Both the position numbers and the translations under genes were made by a program. Source: Paraburkholderia sprentiae WSM5005 (lineage in GTDB: Bacteria; Pseudomonadota; Gammaproteobacteria; Burkholderiales; Burkholderiaceae). From it: a stretch of 64,000 nt of DNA. The notes under the pieces were generated by a model that worked only from the letters and a program-made list of their open reading frames with translations, did no database searches and was not told the origin of the DNA. How positions within the stretch are numbered: the first letter of the stretch is position 1; each line of letters opens with the position of its first letter. Positions 1 to 9,197 of the stretch are shown piece by piece. Where the stretch lies: assembly GCF_001865575.2 (NCBI RefSeq), contig NZ_CP017561.2, positions 2,480,001 through 2,544,000 on the forward strand, in the 5' to 3' direction.

Positions 1-103
1 CGCATCTCACGCACATGGTCGGCATAAGATCGGCACCACACCCGCGCACCTCATCGACACTCCACCCACTATCACTACTACGACACACTGGGGTTTGACT
101 TAC

Positions 104-379
104 ATGAAAAAACAGATCTCGTTCATCGCACCCGGGCAGACGGCCAAAGCGCTGATCCTCGTGTATCTGACGTTCTCGGTGCCGATCGTGCTGCTCGGCG
201 TCGTGGTCGCGTTCGTGCGCTATGGCTCGGTCGAGCTCAGCACGGTGTTCAGCGCGCTGCTGCTGAACGCGATCCTCGGCTTCGTGCTGTTGTGGATCGC
301 GTGCCACGCATACAACTGGGTCGCGTCGCGCTTCGGTGGCATCGAGATCCATCTGGCCGACACACCGGAAGAAGCGTAA
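104..379 (+). CDS. small two-helix membrane protein, unknown
   Basis: A 91-residue protein that I do not recognise as a named family. It opens with a short Lys-containing segment. Two hydrophobic stretches (about residues 15-40 and 48-70) could be two inner-membrane helices. The C-terminus is acidic and ends in PEEA. ATG at 104 is preferred; an in-frame TTG at 95 would add three residues. No strong Shine-Dalgarno is visible. It converges on rmuC, leaving 54 bases between the stop codons. The bias toward G or C at third positions fits a real gene. Confidence 0.6.
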   Translation: MKKQISFIAPGQTAKALILVYLTFSVPIVLLGVVVAFVRYGSVELSTVFSALLLNAILGFVLLWIACHAYNWVASRFGGIEIHLADTPEEA

Positions 380-433
380 TGCCCGCGACGATCCGCGCGG
401 CCACGCCCGGCCCGAATTCCAGCGCCTCGCCCC

Positions 434-1882
434 TCATTGCTCGTCAGGCTCCTGGCCCGACAGCGCATCCCCGAGCAACCCGCTCGCCTCGTCGCCAGGT
501 AACGCCTCGACGTCGCGCAGCTTGCGGTTCATCACGCGCGTGCGGGTTTCCGCAGCCTCGATAGAACGCGTGACGGTTTCGAGCTGCGCCTTGGTCTTCG
601 CGAGCACGTCGCCGAATTTACCGAACTCCGTCTTCACCGCGCCGAGCACCTGCCAGACCTCGCTCGAACGCTTTTCGATCGCGAGCGTGCGGAAGCCCAT
701 CTGCAAGCTATTGAGCAACGCGGTCAACGTGGTCGGCCCCGCAATCGTCACGCGATAGTCGCGCTGTAGCAGGTCCGAGAGCCCCGGCCGGCGCAGCACC
801 TCCGCGTATAGGCCTTCGGTCGGCAGGAACAGCAGCGCGAAGTCGGTCGTATGCGGCGGCGCCACGTACTTCTCCGCGATGGCGCGCGCCTCCGCGCGGA
901 TGCGCGCTTCGAGCGCGCGCGATGCTTCTTCGACCGCGACCGGTTCGGCGCGCTCCTGTGCTTCGATCAGCCGCTCGTAATCCTCGCGCGGGAATTTGGC
1001 GTCGATCGGCAGCCAGACCGGCGTATTCGCGCCGCCGGGCTCCGTGCGCCCCGGCAGCCGAATCGCGAACTCCACGCGATCGGCGCTCTTCGGCACCGTC
1101 GCGACGTTCTTCGCGTATTGATCGGGGGTCAGCAGCTGTTCGAGCAACGCTTCGAGCTGCACTTCGCCCCACGTGCCGCGCGTCTTCACGTTGGTCAGCA
1201 CGCGCTTCAGATCGCCGACGCCGGCCGCCAGCGTCTGCATTTCGCCGAGGCCGCGATGCACCTGTTCGAGCCGGTCGGACACGAGCTTGAACGATTCGCC
1301 AAGACGCTGTTCGAGCGTCGCGTGCAGTTTTTCGTCGACGGTACGACGCATCTCCTCGAGCCGCGTTGCGTTGTTCGCCTCGATGTCCTTCAGACGCTGC
1401 TCGATCGTCGCGCGCACTTCGGCGAAGCGCCGGTCGTTCGCCTCGATCAGTTGCCCGAGTTGCAGGCTCAGCGTGTCGCCGAACTGCTTCAGTGAGCGGC
1501 CCTGCTCGTCGCGCGCCTGCTGCGCCTGTGCCTGCAGGCTGTGACGCACGGCGTCGAGCTGGTGCGCAAAGCCGTCGATCTTCCCGCCCTGCACCGTCGT
1601 CATGCTGCTGAACTGCGCGGCGAGCGTCTGCTGAAAATGCGCGAAGCCGCCGCTTTGCTCGGTGCGCGACACGCGCGCGGTCTCGGCGATGTCGTTGCGC
1701 AGCTGCCGCTCGAGCCGCTCGGCGGTATGCACCTGGGCGTCGACGACGGCATCGACGCGTTCGTTCAGCATCTCGAACTGCTCGTGCTGCGCCGTGCGGT
1801 CGTGACCGCGTAGCAGTAACGCCAGTGCGATCGCGAGAGCGACCGCCAGCACCGCGACGGCCGCCACCAGAATCATCGTCAT
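434..1882 (-). CDS. rmuC: DNA recombination protein RmuC
   Basis: 482 residues. The N-terminus is a single hydrophobic helix (about residues 3-25), followed by a long Gln/Glu/Arg-rich coiled coil to about residue 200. The conserved RmuC nuclease-like domain follows, with GTWGEVQLEALLEQ near residue 235 and the PIDAKFP segment about 60 residues later. RmuC proteins limit inversion or recombination at short inverted repeats and are thought to act as membrane-tethered nucleases. Length and domain order are normal for the family. Its start overlaps the stop of the upstream dehydrogenase gene by four bases (ATGA), so the two are probably co-transcribed and translationally coupled. Confidence 0.93.
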   Translation of the reverse strand: MTMILVAAVAVLAVALAIALALLLRGHDRTAQHEQFEMLNERVDAVVDAQVHTAERLERQLRNDIAETARVSRTEQSGGFAHFQQTLAAQFSSMTTVQGGKIDGFAHQLDAVRHSLQAQAQQARDEQGRSLKQFGDTLSLQLGQLIEANDRRFAEVRATIEQRLKDIEANNATRLEEMRRTVDEKLHATLEQRLGESFKLVSDRLEQVHRGLGEMQTLAAGVGDLKRVLTNVKTRGTWGEVQLEALLEQLLTPDQYAKNVATVPKSADRVEFAIRLPGRTEPGGANTPVWLPIDAKFPREDYERLIEAQERAEPVAVEEASRALEARIRAEARAIAEKYVAPPHTTDFALLFLPTEGLYAEVLRRPGLSDLLQRDYRVTIAGPTTLTALLNSLQMGFRTLAIEKRSSEVWQVLGAVKTEFGKFGDVLAKTKAQLETVTRSIEAAETRTRVMNRKLRDVEALPGDEASGLLGDALSGQEPDEQ

Positions 1883-2868
1883 GAACGCGCCTTGCCGAGC
1901 ACGTCGGGGTTGATCGGATTGGGCGGTTGACCCGCGCGCGGTCCTACGCCGAGGCCGGCGATCAGGTTGTCCGCGGCGAGATTCGCCATCGCGCGGCGGG
2001 TGGCCTCGGTCGCGCTCGCAATGTGCGGCGTCAGTACGACGTTCGGCACGTCGAGCAACGCCGGATGCAGTTGCGGCTCGCCTTCGAACACATCGAGACC
2101 GGCCGACGCGATGCGCCTGTCACGCAGCGCGTCGGCCAATGCGGCATCGTCGACGATGCCGCCGCGCGCGATGTTCGTCAGCGTCGCGCTCGGCTTCATC
2201 AGCGCGAGTTCGGGCGCACCGATCGTGTGGTGATTGTCTTTCGTGTACGGCAGCACCAGCACGACGTGGTCGGCGCGCCGCAGCAGATCCTGCTTCGACA
2301 CGTACTCCGCGTTCAGTTCGGCCTCGATTTGCGGCGCGACGCGCGAGCGGTTGTGATAGATGACCCGCATGTCGAAGCCCTGCGCGCGTCGCGCCAACGC
2401 CTGGCCGATGCGGCCCATGCCGATCACGCCGAGCGTCGAGCCGTACAGGTCGCTGCCGAGGAAGCCGTCATAACTCCACTTCTGCCAATGCCCGGCGCGC
2501 AGCCAGTGCTCCGCTTCGGCGATGCGGCGCGCGGCCGCCATCATCAGCGCCCAGCCGAAGTCGGCGGTCGATTCGTTCAGCACGTCCGGCGTATTGGTGC
2601 CGAGCACGTTCGCCGCGTTGAACGCGGCCATGTCGAAGTTGTTGTAGCCGACCGCCATATTCGACACGACGCGCAGACGCGGCGCCGCGGCGAGCACCCC
2701 CGCGTCGATCATGTCGCCGGCCGTCAACGCGCCGTCCTTGTCCGCGAGACGGCGCTTTAGCTCGTCGGCGGGCAACACGTCGCCCTCGTTCCAGTCGACG
2801 TCGAAGTACTGTTTCAGCCGGTCGATTACATCGGGAAAGATCGAACGGGCAACGAGGATTTTCTGCAT
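1879..2868 (-). CDS. D-2-hydroxyacid dehydrogenase (glyoxylate/hydroxypyruvate reductase type)
   Basis: 329 residues, a full-length member of the D-isomer 2-hydroxyacid dehydrogenase family. The NAD(P)-binding GMGRIG sits at about residues 150-155. The catalytic triad is Arg235 (in NIARGG), Glu264 (in FEGEP) and His282 (in PHIASA). The overall pattern is closest to the GhrB/TkrA group, which reduces glyoxylate, hydroxypyruvate or 2-ketogluconate; the substrate cannot be fixed from sequence. It is the first gene of a pair with rmuC, overlapping it by four bases, and lies 48 bases after the NhaD-like transporter gene on the same strand, so read-through from that gene is possible. Confidence 0.9.
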   Translation of the reverse strand: MQKILVARSIFPDVIDRLKQYFDVDWNEGDVLPADELKRRLADKDGALTAGDMIDAGVLAAAPRLRVVSNMAVGYNNFDMAAFNAANVLGTNTPDVLNESTADFGWALMMAAARRIAEAEHWLRAGHWQKWSYDGFLGSDLYGSTLGVIGMGRIGQALARRAQGFDMRVIYHNRSRVAPQIEAELNAEYVSKQDLLRRADHVVLVLPYTKDNHHTIGAPELALMKPSATLTNIARGGIVDDAALADALRDRRIASAGLDVFEGEPQLHPALLDVPNVVLTPHIASATEATRRAMANLAADNLIAGLGVGPRAGQPPNPINPDVLGKARS

Positions 2869-2916
2869 TGCAAGTCTCCGTATCGCACGTCGAGGGATTG
2901 CCTCGGCGTTGCAGAG

Positions 2917-4353
2917 TCAGCGTCCAAAAAAGAGCCAGCCGGTCAGCGCGAACAGCGGCAGCAACACGGTGCCGGACCACCCCAGATAGGCGAAAAAACT
3001 CGGCATGCGCACACCGCGCGATTGCGCCATGGCCTTCACCATGAAGTTCGGCGCGTTGCCAATATAGGTGTTCGCGCCCATGAACACGGCACCGGCCGAA
3101 ACCGCCGCGAGCGTGGTCGCGCCGGTGGCCATCAACGTCTGCGCGTCGCCGCCGGCCAGGTTGAAGAACACGAGGTAGGTCGGCGCGTTGTCGAGAAACG
3201 AAGATAGCAGGCCGGTGGCCCAGAAGTACATGATGTCGCGCGGCTCGCCAGCCGGGTCGTTGACCAGATGAACGACGCCCGCGAACGCGCCGGCTTGTCC
3301 CGCGCGCAGGATCATGATGACCGGCACGATCGTCACGAAGATGCCGGCGAACAGTTTGGCCACTTCCTCGATCGGCGCCCAGTTGAAGTCGTTGCCCGCG
3401 CGGGCCGCGCGCGGCGTCAAGGCGAGCGACAGCAGCGTGACGACGATCAGCGCTACGTCGCGCACGGTGTTTTGCAACTCGACGTGCGTGCCGAACACGT
3501 CGAACGCGACGTGCGGGCGCCACAATCCGCTCATCAGCACGAGCGCGATCACCGCGGCGAGCAGCACAAGATTGATCTTGCCGTCGATACCGAGCGGCGC
3601 GCCACTGGGCGTCGGATCGAGGAACGCTGAACGCACCTCTTCGCGCCGGTGAAAGTAGTACGAGTCGAGCGCAAAGAAAGCGGCGAGCAGCATGCCGCTC
3701 ACGAACAGCATCGGTAGCGCGAGATGCGTGGTGGTCCAGAAAAAGCTCACGCCTTCGAGGAAGCCGAGGAACAGCGGCGGATCGCCGAGCGGCGACAGCG
3801 CGCCCCCGATGTTCGCGACGAGGAAGATGAAGAACACGACCACGTGGGTCACGTGGCGGCGATTGTCGTTTGCGCGCAGCAACGGGCGGATCAGCAGCAT
3901 CGCAGCGCCGGTCGTCCCCATCACGCTCGCGAGCAGGGTGCCGAGCGCGAGAATCGCGGTGTTCAGGCGCGGCGTGCCACGCAGGTTGCCGCGCACGCAG
4001 ATTCCGCCCGCGACGGTATATAGCGCGGTCAGCAGGATGATGAACGGGATGTACTCGTCGAGCATCGCATGCGCGAGTGCGCCGAGCGCCGCGTTCGCGC
4101 CGAAGCTTACGGCAAACGGCGCGATGAAGGCGAGCGCCCACGCCGCGGCGATCTTGCCGAAGTGGTGATGCCAGAGGGCGGGCGCGATCAGCGGAACGAT
4201 CGCGATCGACAGCAGCATACCCGCGAAGGGCAAGCCCCACAGCGCCGACAAACGCGCGCCGTCGAGCGTCGCGGCCTGCGCTGACGGCGAGCACAGCGCG
4301 GCCATCGAGGCAACGGCGAGCCACAGGCCCGCGCGGCCAGCCCGCGAATTCAT
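2917..4353 (-). CDS. NhaD-like sodium:proton antiporter (ion transporter superfamily)
   Basis: 478 residues. A signal-like hydrophobic N-terminus is followed by about twelve membrane helices spread over the whole length. Conserved polar breaks in hydrophobic segments, such as MGTTGAAMLLIRPLL, NIGGALSPLGDPPLFLGFL and SSFLDNAPTYLVFFNL, are typical of the ion transporter / NhaD-CitM superfamily. NhaD members exchange Na+ or Li+ for H+ across the inner membrane; the ion here is inferred from family only. The start at 4353 (MNSRAG) is chosen because the upstream in-frame stretch is Arg-rich and unlike a protein N-terminus. It sits just upstream of the hydroxyacid dehydrogenase on the same strand. 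Confidence 0.83.
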   Translation of the reverse strand: MNSRAGRAGLWLAVASMAALCSPSAQAATLDGARLSALWGLPFAGMLLSIAIVPLIAPALWHHHFGKIAAAWALAFIAPFAVSFGANAALGALAHAMLDEYIPFIILLTALYTVAGGICVRGNLRGTPRLNTAILALGTLLASVMGTTGAAMLLIRPLLRANDNRRHVTHVVVFFIFLVANIGGALSPLGDPPLFLGFLEGVSFFWTTTHLALPMLFVSGMLLAAFFALDSYYFHRREEVRSAFLDPTPSGAPLGIDGKINLVLLAAVIALVLMSGLWRPHVAFDVFGTHVELQNTVRDVALIVVTLLSLALTPRAARAGNDFNWAPIEEVAKLFAGIFVTIVPVIMILRAGQAGAFAGVVHLVNDPAGEPRDIMYFWATGLLSSFLDNAPTYLVFFNLAGGDAQTLMATGATTLAAVSAGAVFMGANTYIGNAPNFMVKAMAQSRGVRMPSFFAYLGWSGTVLLPLFALTGWLFFGR

Positions 4354-4444
4354 GCCGATACAGGCCGCGCGACGGCTTGCAACCGCACACTCGACAGATA
4401 CCGTGTGTGTCGCGTATGCGTTAGCTCGCCGCCGCGCGACGCGT

Positions 4445-5107
4445 TCAAGCATCCTGCACGACGACCACATGCACCCGGTAAGGGCCATGCGCGCCCAGCA
4501 CGATGGTCTGCTCGATGTCGCCGGTGCGCGATGGCCCCGACACGAAATTAACCGCGCGCGGCAGCTCGCCACGTTCCTTGCGGATCAGGTCGAGCGCCTC
4601 TTCATGACCCGCGACGATGCGTGAGCCCGGCACGATCGCGATGTGCGTCTCCGGCAGCAGTCCTGCCGACGCATACGTCTCGGGACCCGACAGCAACACG
4701 AGCGTGCCGGTCTCCGCGGTCGCGCAGAAGCAGCCGGTGAGGCCGACCACGTCATTGTCTTGCGGTTTGCGAAATTCGACGGCAAGGCCGGCTTCGGCCC
4801 ACGGCAGATCGCGCAGCGTTTGCCACGCGATGGCCTGCAACGGCAAGCCGTGCTGCGTCAGATAGCGATGCGCGGCGGCGGGTACATCGGCGAGGGCTTG
4901 AACGGTGTCGACGGTGGTCGCCAGTTTCTGTGCTTCTTCGATGAAGCGCGCGCGCAGATCGGCGGGCATCTCCGGACGCGGACCTGCTGGATGACGCGCG
5001 AGATAGTCCGCCGCGGCTTCGCGCTCGGCGGCGCTCGGCTCGGGCTCGCGCCCTTGCGCGGCGCGGATGCGCGCCAGGATGTTGCGGCGGGCAATCGATG
5101 TGTCCAT
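4445..5107 (-). CDS. lutC: LutC/YkgG (LUD-domain) protein
   Basis: 220 residues with a single LUD domain (about residues 85-215), including the GCFCATAETGTLVL segment and a C-terminal block around FVSGPSRTGDIEQ, which is the family signature. In Bacillus and many proteobacteria LutC works with the Fe-S proteins LutA and LutB to oxidise L-lactate. Here neither lutA nor lutB is beside it: the neighbours are an antiporter and pncB. It may therefore be an orphan copy that works with subunits encoded elsewhere, or it may have another role. The start at 5107 has GAGG about nine bases upstream. Confidence 0.88.
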   Translation of the reverse strand: MDTSIARRNILARIRAAQGREPEPSAAEREAAADYLARHPAGPRPEMPADLRARFIEEAQKLATTVDTVQALADVPAAAHRYLTQHGLPLQAIAWQTLRDLPWAEAGLAVEFRKPQDNDVVGLTGCFCATAETGTLVLLSGPETYASAGLLPETHIAIVPGSRIVAGHEEALDLIRKERGELPRAVNFVSGPSRTGDIEQTIVLGAHGPYRVHVVVVQDA

Positions 5108-5292
5108 GGGCGAAATCCTCGTGTCGACGGCCGTGCGATATGGCGAGGATTATACCGGCCGCCCTCCACGCGAACAGCCTGGCCGAACGGCATATTGCCG
5201 CCAGTCGACAGCACAGCGACACTGTTCGTCACGCCCCCGAATGCGAGCAGACCATGAACTGGCAAGGAACTGAAATCAGGCCGCGAAGCGCG

Positions 5293-6489
5293 CTACTTCG
5301 CCGCTTCTTCTGCCGACTGCGCGATGCCGAACACCTGTCGCAGATACGCGAGATATGCCTTGTCCTCGCACATGTTCTTGCCCGGCGAGTCCGACAATTT
5401 GGCGACCGGCTGACCGTTGCAACGAACCATCTTGATCACGATCTGCAGCGGGTTGTAGCCGAGGTCGTTGGTCAGATTGGTGCCCACGCCGAACGCGAGC
5501 TTGCAGCGGCCGCGGAAGCGCTCGTAGAGTTGCAGCACCTTCGGGATGTCGAGCGCGTCGGAGAACACGAGGACCTTCGTGCGCGGATCACAGCGATTCG
5601 CCTCGTAGTGTTCGAGCAGTCGCTCGCCCCAGTCGAAGGGATCGCCGGAATCGTGGCGAGCGCCGTCGAACAGTTTGCAGAAGTACATGTCGAAGTCGCG
5701 CAGGAACGCCTGCATGCCGTAGACGTCGGAGAGCGCAATTCCGAGGTCGCCGCGATATTCCTTCGCCCACATCTCGAAGCCGAAGATCTGCGAGTCGCGC
5801 AGCCGCGGACCGAGCGCCTGGCAAGCCTGCAGGTACTCGTGCGCCATCGTGCCGAGCGGTGTCAGGCTGTGCTTCATCGCGTAAAAGACGTTGCTCGTGC
5901 CGGCGAACTGCTCGCCGAGGCCGTCCTTCAGCGTGAGGATCACCTCCTCGTGCCATTGCTTCGAGAAACGGCGGCGCGTGCCGTAATCGGCGATCTTGCA
6001 GTCGGCGAACTCCGGACGAGCGCCCAGCAGTTGAATCTTGTCGAGCAGACGGACGCGGCCCACGTGATAGTCGGGCGTTTGCTGGGTGTTGCGGAAATAC
6101 ACTTCGTTGACGATCGCGAGCACCGGGATCTCGAAGAGGATCGTATGCAGCCACGGCCCTTTGATGTCGATGTCGATTTCGCCATTGCCTTTCGCCGACG
6201 GCGTGATCGAAATGTACTTCTCGTTCAGATGGAACAGCGCGAGAAACTCGATGAAGTCGCCCTTGATGAAGCGCATGCGCCGCAGGTAGTCGAGTTCGTC
6301 GTCGGTGAAACGCAGTTCGCAGAGCTTGCGCACTTCGTCGCGAATCTCGTCGATGTACGGCACCAGATCGACGTTCGTCGTGCGGCAGCGGAAGCGGTAC
6401 TCCACGTTCGCGGCGGGGAAGTGATGCAACACCACCTGCATCATCGTGAACTTGTACAGATCGGTATCGAGCAGCGAAGTAATAATCAT
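5293..6489 (-). CDS. pncB: nicotinate phosphoribosyltransferase
   Basis: 398 residues, the normal length for the proteobacterial enzyme. It converts nicotinate and PRPP (with ATP) to nicotinate mononucleotide in the Preiss-Handler NAD salvage pathway, in the cytoplasm. Recognisable blocks are the N-terminal [18 protein letters not shown] near residue 170, the [18 protein letters not shown] region (here [16 protein letters not shown], near residue 280) and [10 protein letters not shown]. The catalytic His lies in the ARHDSGDP block by family knowledge. It is divergent from fdxA, with 292 bases between them. Confidence 0.96.
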   Translation of the reverse strand: MIITSLLDTDLYKFTMMQVVLHHFPAANVEYRFRCRTTNVDLVPYIDEIRDEVRKLCELRFTDDELDYLRRMRFIKGDFIEFLALFHLNEKYISITPSAKGNGEIDIDIKGPWLHTILFEIPVLAIVNEVYFRNTQQTPDYHVGRVRLLDKIQLLGARPEFADCKIADYGTRRRFSKQWHEEVILTLKDGLGEQFAGTSNVFYAMKHSLTPLGTMAHEYLQACQALGPRLRDSQIFGFEMWAKEYRGDLGIALSDVYGMQAFLRDFDMYFCKLFDGARHDSGDPFDWGERLLEHYEANRCDPRTKVLVFSDALDIPKVLQLYERFRGRCKLAFGVGTNLTNDLGYNPLQIVIKMVRCNGQPVAKLSDSPGKNMCEDKAYLAYLRQVFGIAQSAEEAAK

Positions 6490-6781
6490 GATGGTGCGAA
6501 CTGGACCGCTGAAAAAACGAAAAAGGGCTCACGGCACCCTTGCAACCGACGCGCTGAGCGAGCGGCGCGCCAACCTGACGCATGTTACCCGAATGCGCCG
6601 CAGCCATCGTGCCACCGGGCCCTCGCCGGCTCCTCGGGGCCGCTCGCGGCACGCCATAAACTAATCACAAAAACATATATAAGACGCCCGGCGCGGTGCT
6701 TTATGCGCCTGTTGACGTTACGTTACAATAGCTTTTTTGGCGTCCGCGCCTTCCCCGATTCCGCATGCAGGAGCTGCCTGA

Positions 6782-7105
6782 ATGACCCACGTTGTGACCG
6801 AAAGCTGCATCAAGTGCCGCTATACCGACTGCGTCGATGTGTGCCCGGTGGACTGCTTTCGCGAAGGTCCCAACTTCCTCGCGATCGACCCCGATGAATG
6901 CATCGACTGCGCCGTGTGCGTGGCCGAGTGCCCGGTGAACGCCATCTATGCCGAAGAAGACGTGCCAGGCGACCAGCAGGACTTCGTCGCGCTGAACGCC
7001 GACCTGGCCAAAGGGTGGCCGAGCATCACGAAGACCAAGGCGCCGCTGCCGGAAGCCGACGAATTCAAGGATGTGAAGGAAAAGCTGGCGCTGCTCGCGC
7101 GCTGA
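6782..7105 (+). CDS. fdxA: 7Fe-type ferredoxin FdxA
   Basis: 107 residues. The N-terminal half carries Cys9, Cys12, Cys17, Cys21 and Cys25. The second half has the classical CxxCxxCxxxCP set (Cys40, 43, 46, 50), so one 3Fe-4S and one 4Fe-4S cluster are expected, as in Azotobacter ferredoxin I. It is a soluble electron carrier; the partner is unknown. The leader contains a TACAAT -10-like hexamer (6724-6729) but no well-spaced -35. It stands alone, divergent from pncB. Confidence 0.95.
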   Translation: MTHVVTESCIKCRYTDCVDVCPVDCFREGPNFLAIDPDECIDCAVCVAECPVNAIYAEEDVPGDQQDFVALNADLAKGWPSITKTKAPLPEADEFKDVKEKLALLAR

Positions 7106-7167
7106 GTCCGGCCACCTGTCACCTGCGTTGGCCGTTCGGATTTAATATCGTGGTGAACGCAGAGGTA

Positions 7168-7196
7168 TTGACAGACGTGTAAGCTGACTCTAAAAT
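7168..7196 (+). promoter_or_regulatory. sigma-70 promoter of the tRNA-Asn genes
   Basis: Perfect -35 TTGACA (7168-7173), a 17-base spacer and -10 TAAAAT (7191-7196). Transcription would start near 7203, about 20 bases before the first tRNA-Asn. It is one of the best sigma-70 matches in the window, as expected for a stable RNA gene. Confidence 0.85.
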
Positions 7197-7223
7197 TTCG
7201 CTTCTCTGCTGTTGTTGTTCTGT

Positions 7224-7299
7224 TCCTCGATAGCTCAGTCGGTAGAGCGCCGGACTGTTAATCCGTAGGTCCCTGGTTCGAGCCCAGGTCGAGGAGCCA
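7224..7299 (+). tRNA. tRNA-Asn (GTT), copy 1
   Basis: A 76-base cloverleaf with encoded CCA. The acceptor stem TCCTCGA pairs with TCGAGGA, the T arm is CCTGG-TTCGAGC-CCAGG, and the anticodon loop is CTGTTAA with anticodon GTT. It is identical to the second copy 62 bases downstream. Confidence 0.98.
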
Positions 7300-7312
7300 A
7301 GAATTGCAAAAG

Positions 7313-7337
7313 CCCGTTAACCAAGACGGGTTTTTTT
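7313..7337 (+). terminator. weak terminator between the two tRNA-Asn genes
   Basis: A five-base stem CCCGT/ACGGG with an eight-base loop is followed by seven T residues (7331-7337). The short stem suggests partial termination, which would let the upstream promoter serve both tRNAs. Confidence 0.5.
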
Positions 7338-7361
7338 ATGTAGATCAGGTTGTACTGCTGT

Positions 7362-7437
7362 TCCTCGATAGCTCAGTCGGTAGAGCGCCGGACTGTTAAT
7401 CCGTAGGTCCCTGGTTCGAGCCCAGGTCGAGGAGCCA
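7362..7437 (+). tRNA. tRNA-Asn (GTT), copy 2
   Basis: A 76-base tRNA with encoded CCA, identical in sequence to the copy at 7224-7299 (anticodon GTT). No separate strong promoter is visible in the 62-base spacer, so it is probably read from the promoter at 7168. Confidence 0.98.
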
Positions 7438-7445
7438 AAAATGTG

Positions 7446-7473
7446 AAAGGCCCGCATCCGTGCGGGCCTTTTT
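7446..7473 (+). terminator. terminator after tRNA-Asn copy 2
   Basis: An eight-base GC-rich stem GGCCCGCA/TGCGGGCC with a TCCG loop and five T residues: a strong rho-independent terminator closing the tRNA unit. Confidence 0.85.
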
Positions 7474-7595
7474 GTTATTGCGGCCCGATGCATAGCCTCC
7501 CGCGCGCGGTGCGCCGTTATAGGATGGCGGATTAACGGCGCACGTTTCACTCGGCTCTGGCGCCGGCCCACTCCAGGCACTTAACCGGCACGCTC

Positions 7596-8072
7596 ATGAA
7601 ATCCACCTCGCTACGCATCGCGCTCGCGACCGTCGGCGCACTGCTGCTCGCTTCGGCGCACGGCGAAGAAATCGCCAGCGTCAACACGAATTTTCACGTT
7701 ACCGGCTCCGACCGCGTGGTCGTCGAAGCGTACGACGATCCCGTCGTACGTGGGGTCACCTGCTACGTGTCGCGCGCGCGGACCGGCGGCGTCAAAGGCA
7801 CGCTCGGCATCGCCGAAGATCCGACCGAGGCGTCGATCGCATGTCGCCAGGTCGGGGAGCTGCATTTCACCGGCCCGGTCAAGCCGAAGGACGACGTGTT
7901 CTCGGTCAGCATGTCGCTGATCTTCAAGTCGCTGCATGTGGTGCGCGTGGCCGACACGAAGCGCAACGCCCTCGTCTACCTGACGTACAGCGACCGCGTG
8001 GTCAGCGGCAGCGCGAAAAACAGCGTCAGCGCCGTGCCGATGCCTGCCGGCACGACGATTCCGGTCAAGTAA
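7596..8072 (+). CDS. creA: CreA family exported protein
   Basis: 158 residues with a cleavable signal peptide (about residues 1-23, ending in ASAHG). The body shows the CreA signature: VNTNFHVTGSDRVVVEAYDDP, VTCYVSRARTGG and SIACRQVGEL with two conserved cysteines. CreA is a widely conserved periplasmic protein of unknown biochemical role; the name comes from the E. coli cre locus, but no creBCD is present here. It is a stand-alone gene between the tRNAs and an AraC-type regulator. Confidence 0.93.
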   Translation: MKSTSLRIALATVGALLLASAHGEEIASVNTNFHVTGSDRVVVEAYDDPVVRGVTCYVSRARTGGVKGTLGIAEDPTEASIACRQVGELHFTGPVKPKDDVFSVSMSLIFKSLHVVRVADTKRNALVYLTYSDRVVSGSAKNSVSAVPMPAGTTIPVK

Positions 8073-8198
8073 GGGCAAGGACGGGCGATCGACGGTGCGA
8101 GCGGCGCGCGGCGCTCTCCCGCCGGCGCGCCGCCATCGTCCCGGACCGCGACCACGACCACGACGCGCTAAACTGGCCGGTCCAGCCGAACTTTCGTC

Positions 8199-9041
8199 AT
8201 GACCGCCATCCCTCGTTTCCGCGATTCCGCCCGGTACTGGCGCACGCCGCTTCTGCCCGGCGCGGATCTGCTCACCGCCGAATATCACGACCACGAGTTC
8301 GCGCCGCATTGGCACGACGCCTACACGATCCCCGTTATCGTCGCGGGCGCGGAGTGCTACCGCTATCGCGGCGAGAACCATGTCGCCGAAGCGGGCAGCG
8401 TGCCGGTCATCAATCCGGGGGAATTGCATACTGGGTCGAAGGCGGTCGAGGCCGGCTGGCGGTATCGCGTGATGTACGCGCCGGTCGAGTTTCTCCGCGC
8501 GCTTGCCGACGAAGTCGCCGGCAAGCCGCAAGGCTTGCCTTGGTTCGCGCCCGGCGTGATCCGCGATGCCGATCTCGCGACGCGTCTCGCGCGCGCCCAC
8601 CGTCTGCTCGAGGCCGGCGACGACGCGCTCGCCGCCGAAGCCGCGATGCTCGACGCACTGTCCACGCTGCTGGTCCGCTACGCGCAGACGCGCCCCGCTT
8701 ACGCGCGCGTCGCTACCGACGACACCCGCGTCGCACTGATGCAGGAGCGTCTGAGCGGCGATCTCGTCGAACCGGTGACGCTGGCTGAGCTCGCGAGGGC
8801 GGCGGGTCTGTCGCCGTTCCATGCGGCGCGGCTGTTCACGCGATCGACGGGCCTGCCGCCTCACGCGTGGCGCAATCAAGTGCGCCTGCAACGCGCGCTC
8901 GCACCGTTGCGCGCCGGCGTACCGGTAACCGACGTCGCCGCCGCGAGCGGCTTCACCGATCAGAGCCATTTCACGCGGCATTTCCGGCGCACGTTCGGCG
9001 TGCCGCCGGGCCAATGGCAGGGAACGCGGCGCGGCTCGTAA
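8199..9041 (+). CDS. AraC-family transcriptional regulator with cupin-type sensor domain
   Basis: 280 residues. The N-terminal 150 residues form an AraC-binding cupin-like domain, with HDHEFAPHWHDAYTIPV near residue 30 and GSVPVINPGELHTG near 70. The C-terminal 100 residues hold the double helix-turn-helix (LAELARAAGLSPFHAARLF, then VTDVAAASGFTDQSHFTRHF) with the PPGQW ending. This architecture matches regulators often found beside azlC/LysE-type exporters. azlCD lies directly downstream on the same strand, so I infer that it controls azlCD. The ligand is unknown. Confidence 0.92.
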   Translation: MTAIPRFRDSARYWRTPLLPGADLLTAEYHDHEFAPHWHDAYTIPVIVAGAECYRYRGENHVAEAGSVPVINPGELHTGSKAVEAGWRYRVMYAPVEFLRALADEVAGKPQGLPWFAPGVIRDADLATRLARAHRLLEAGDDALAAEAAMLDALSTLLVRYAQTRPAYARVATDDTRVALMQERLSGDLVEPVTLAELARAAGLSPFHAARLFTRSTGLPPHAWRNQVRLQRALAPLRAGVPVTDVAAASGFTDQSHFTRHFRRTFGVPPGQWQGTRRGS

Positions 9042-9197
9042 CGCCGTGCGACACCACCGGCGCCTGCACCACGCGCTATCAGCGTCCCACTGCAATCCGT
9101 GGGCGCCAATCAACCATCCAGCAGCCATCCCGCCGCAAGAACGTACAAGTCCGACCGCCCGTCAGCCGCTATGCTTCCGGAACCAAGGAGGCGTAGA

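Noticed and set aside
6712..6729. TTGACG plus TACAAT upstream of fdxA as a promoter
   Set aside because: The hexamers are only six bases apart, so they cannot form one sigma-70 promoter.
7106..7600. tRNA-Asn tandem as an att site of a genomic island
   Set aside because: No integrase, no partial tRNA repeat elsewhere in the window, and ordinary chromosomal genes on both sides.
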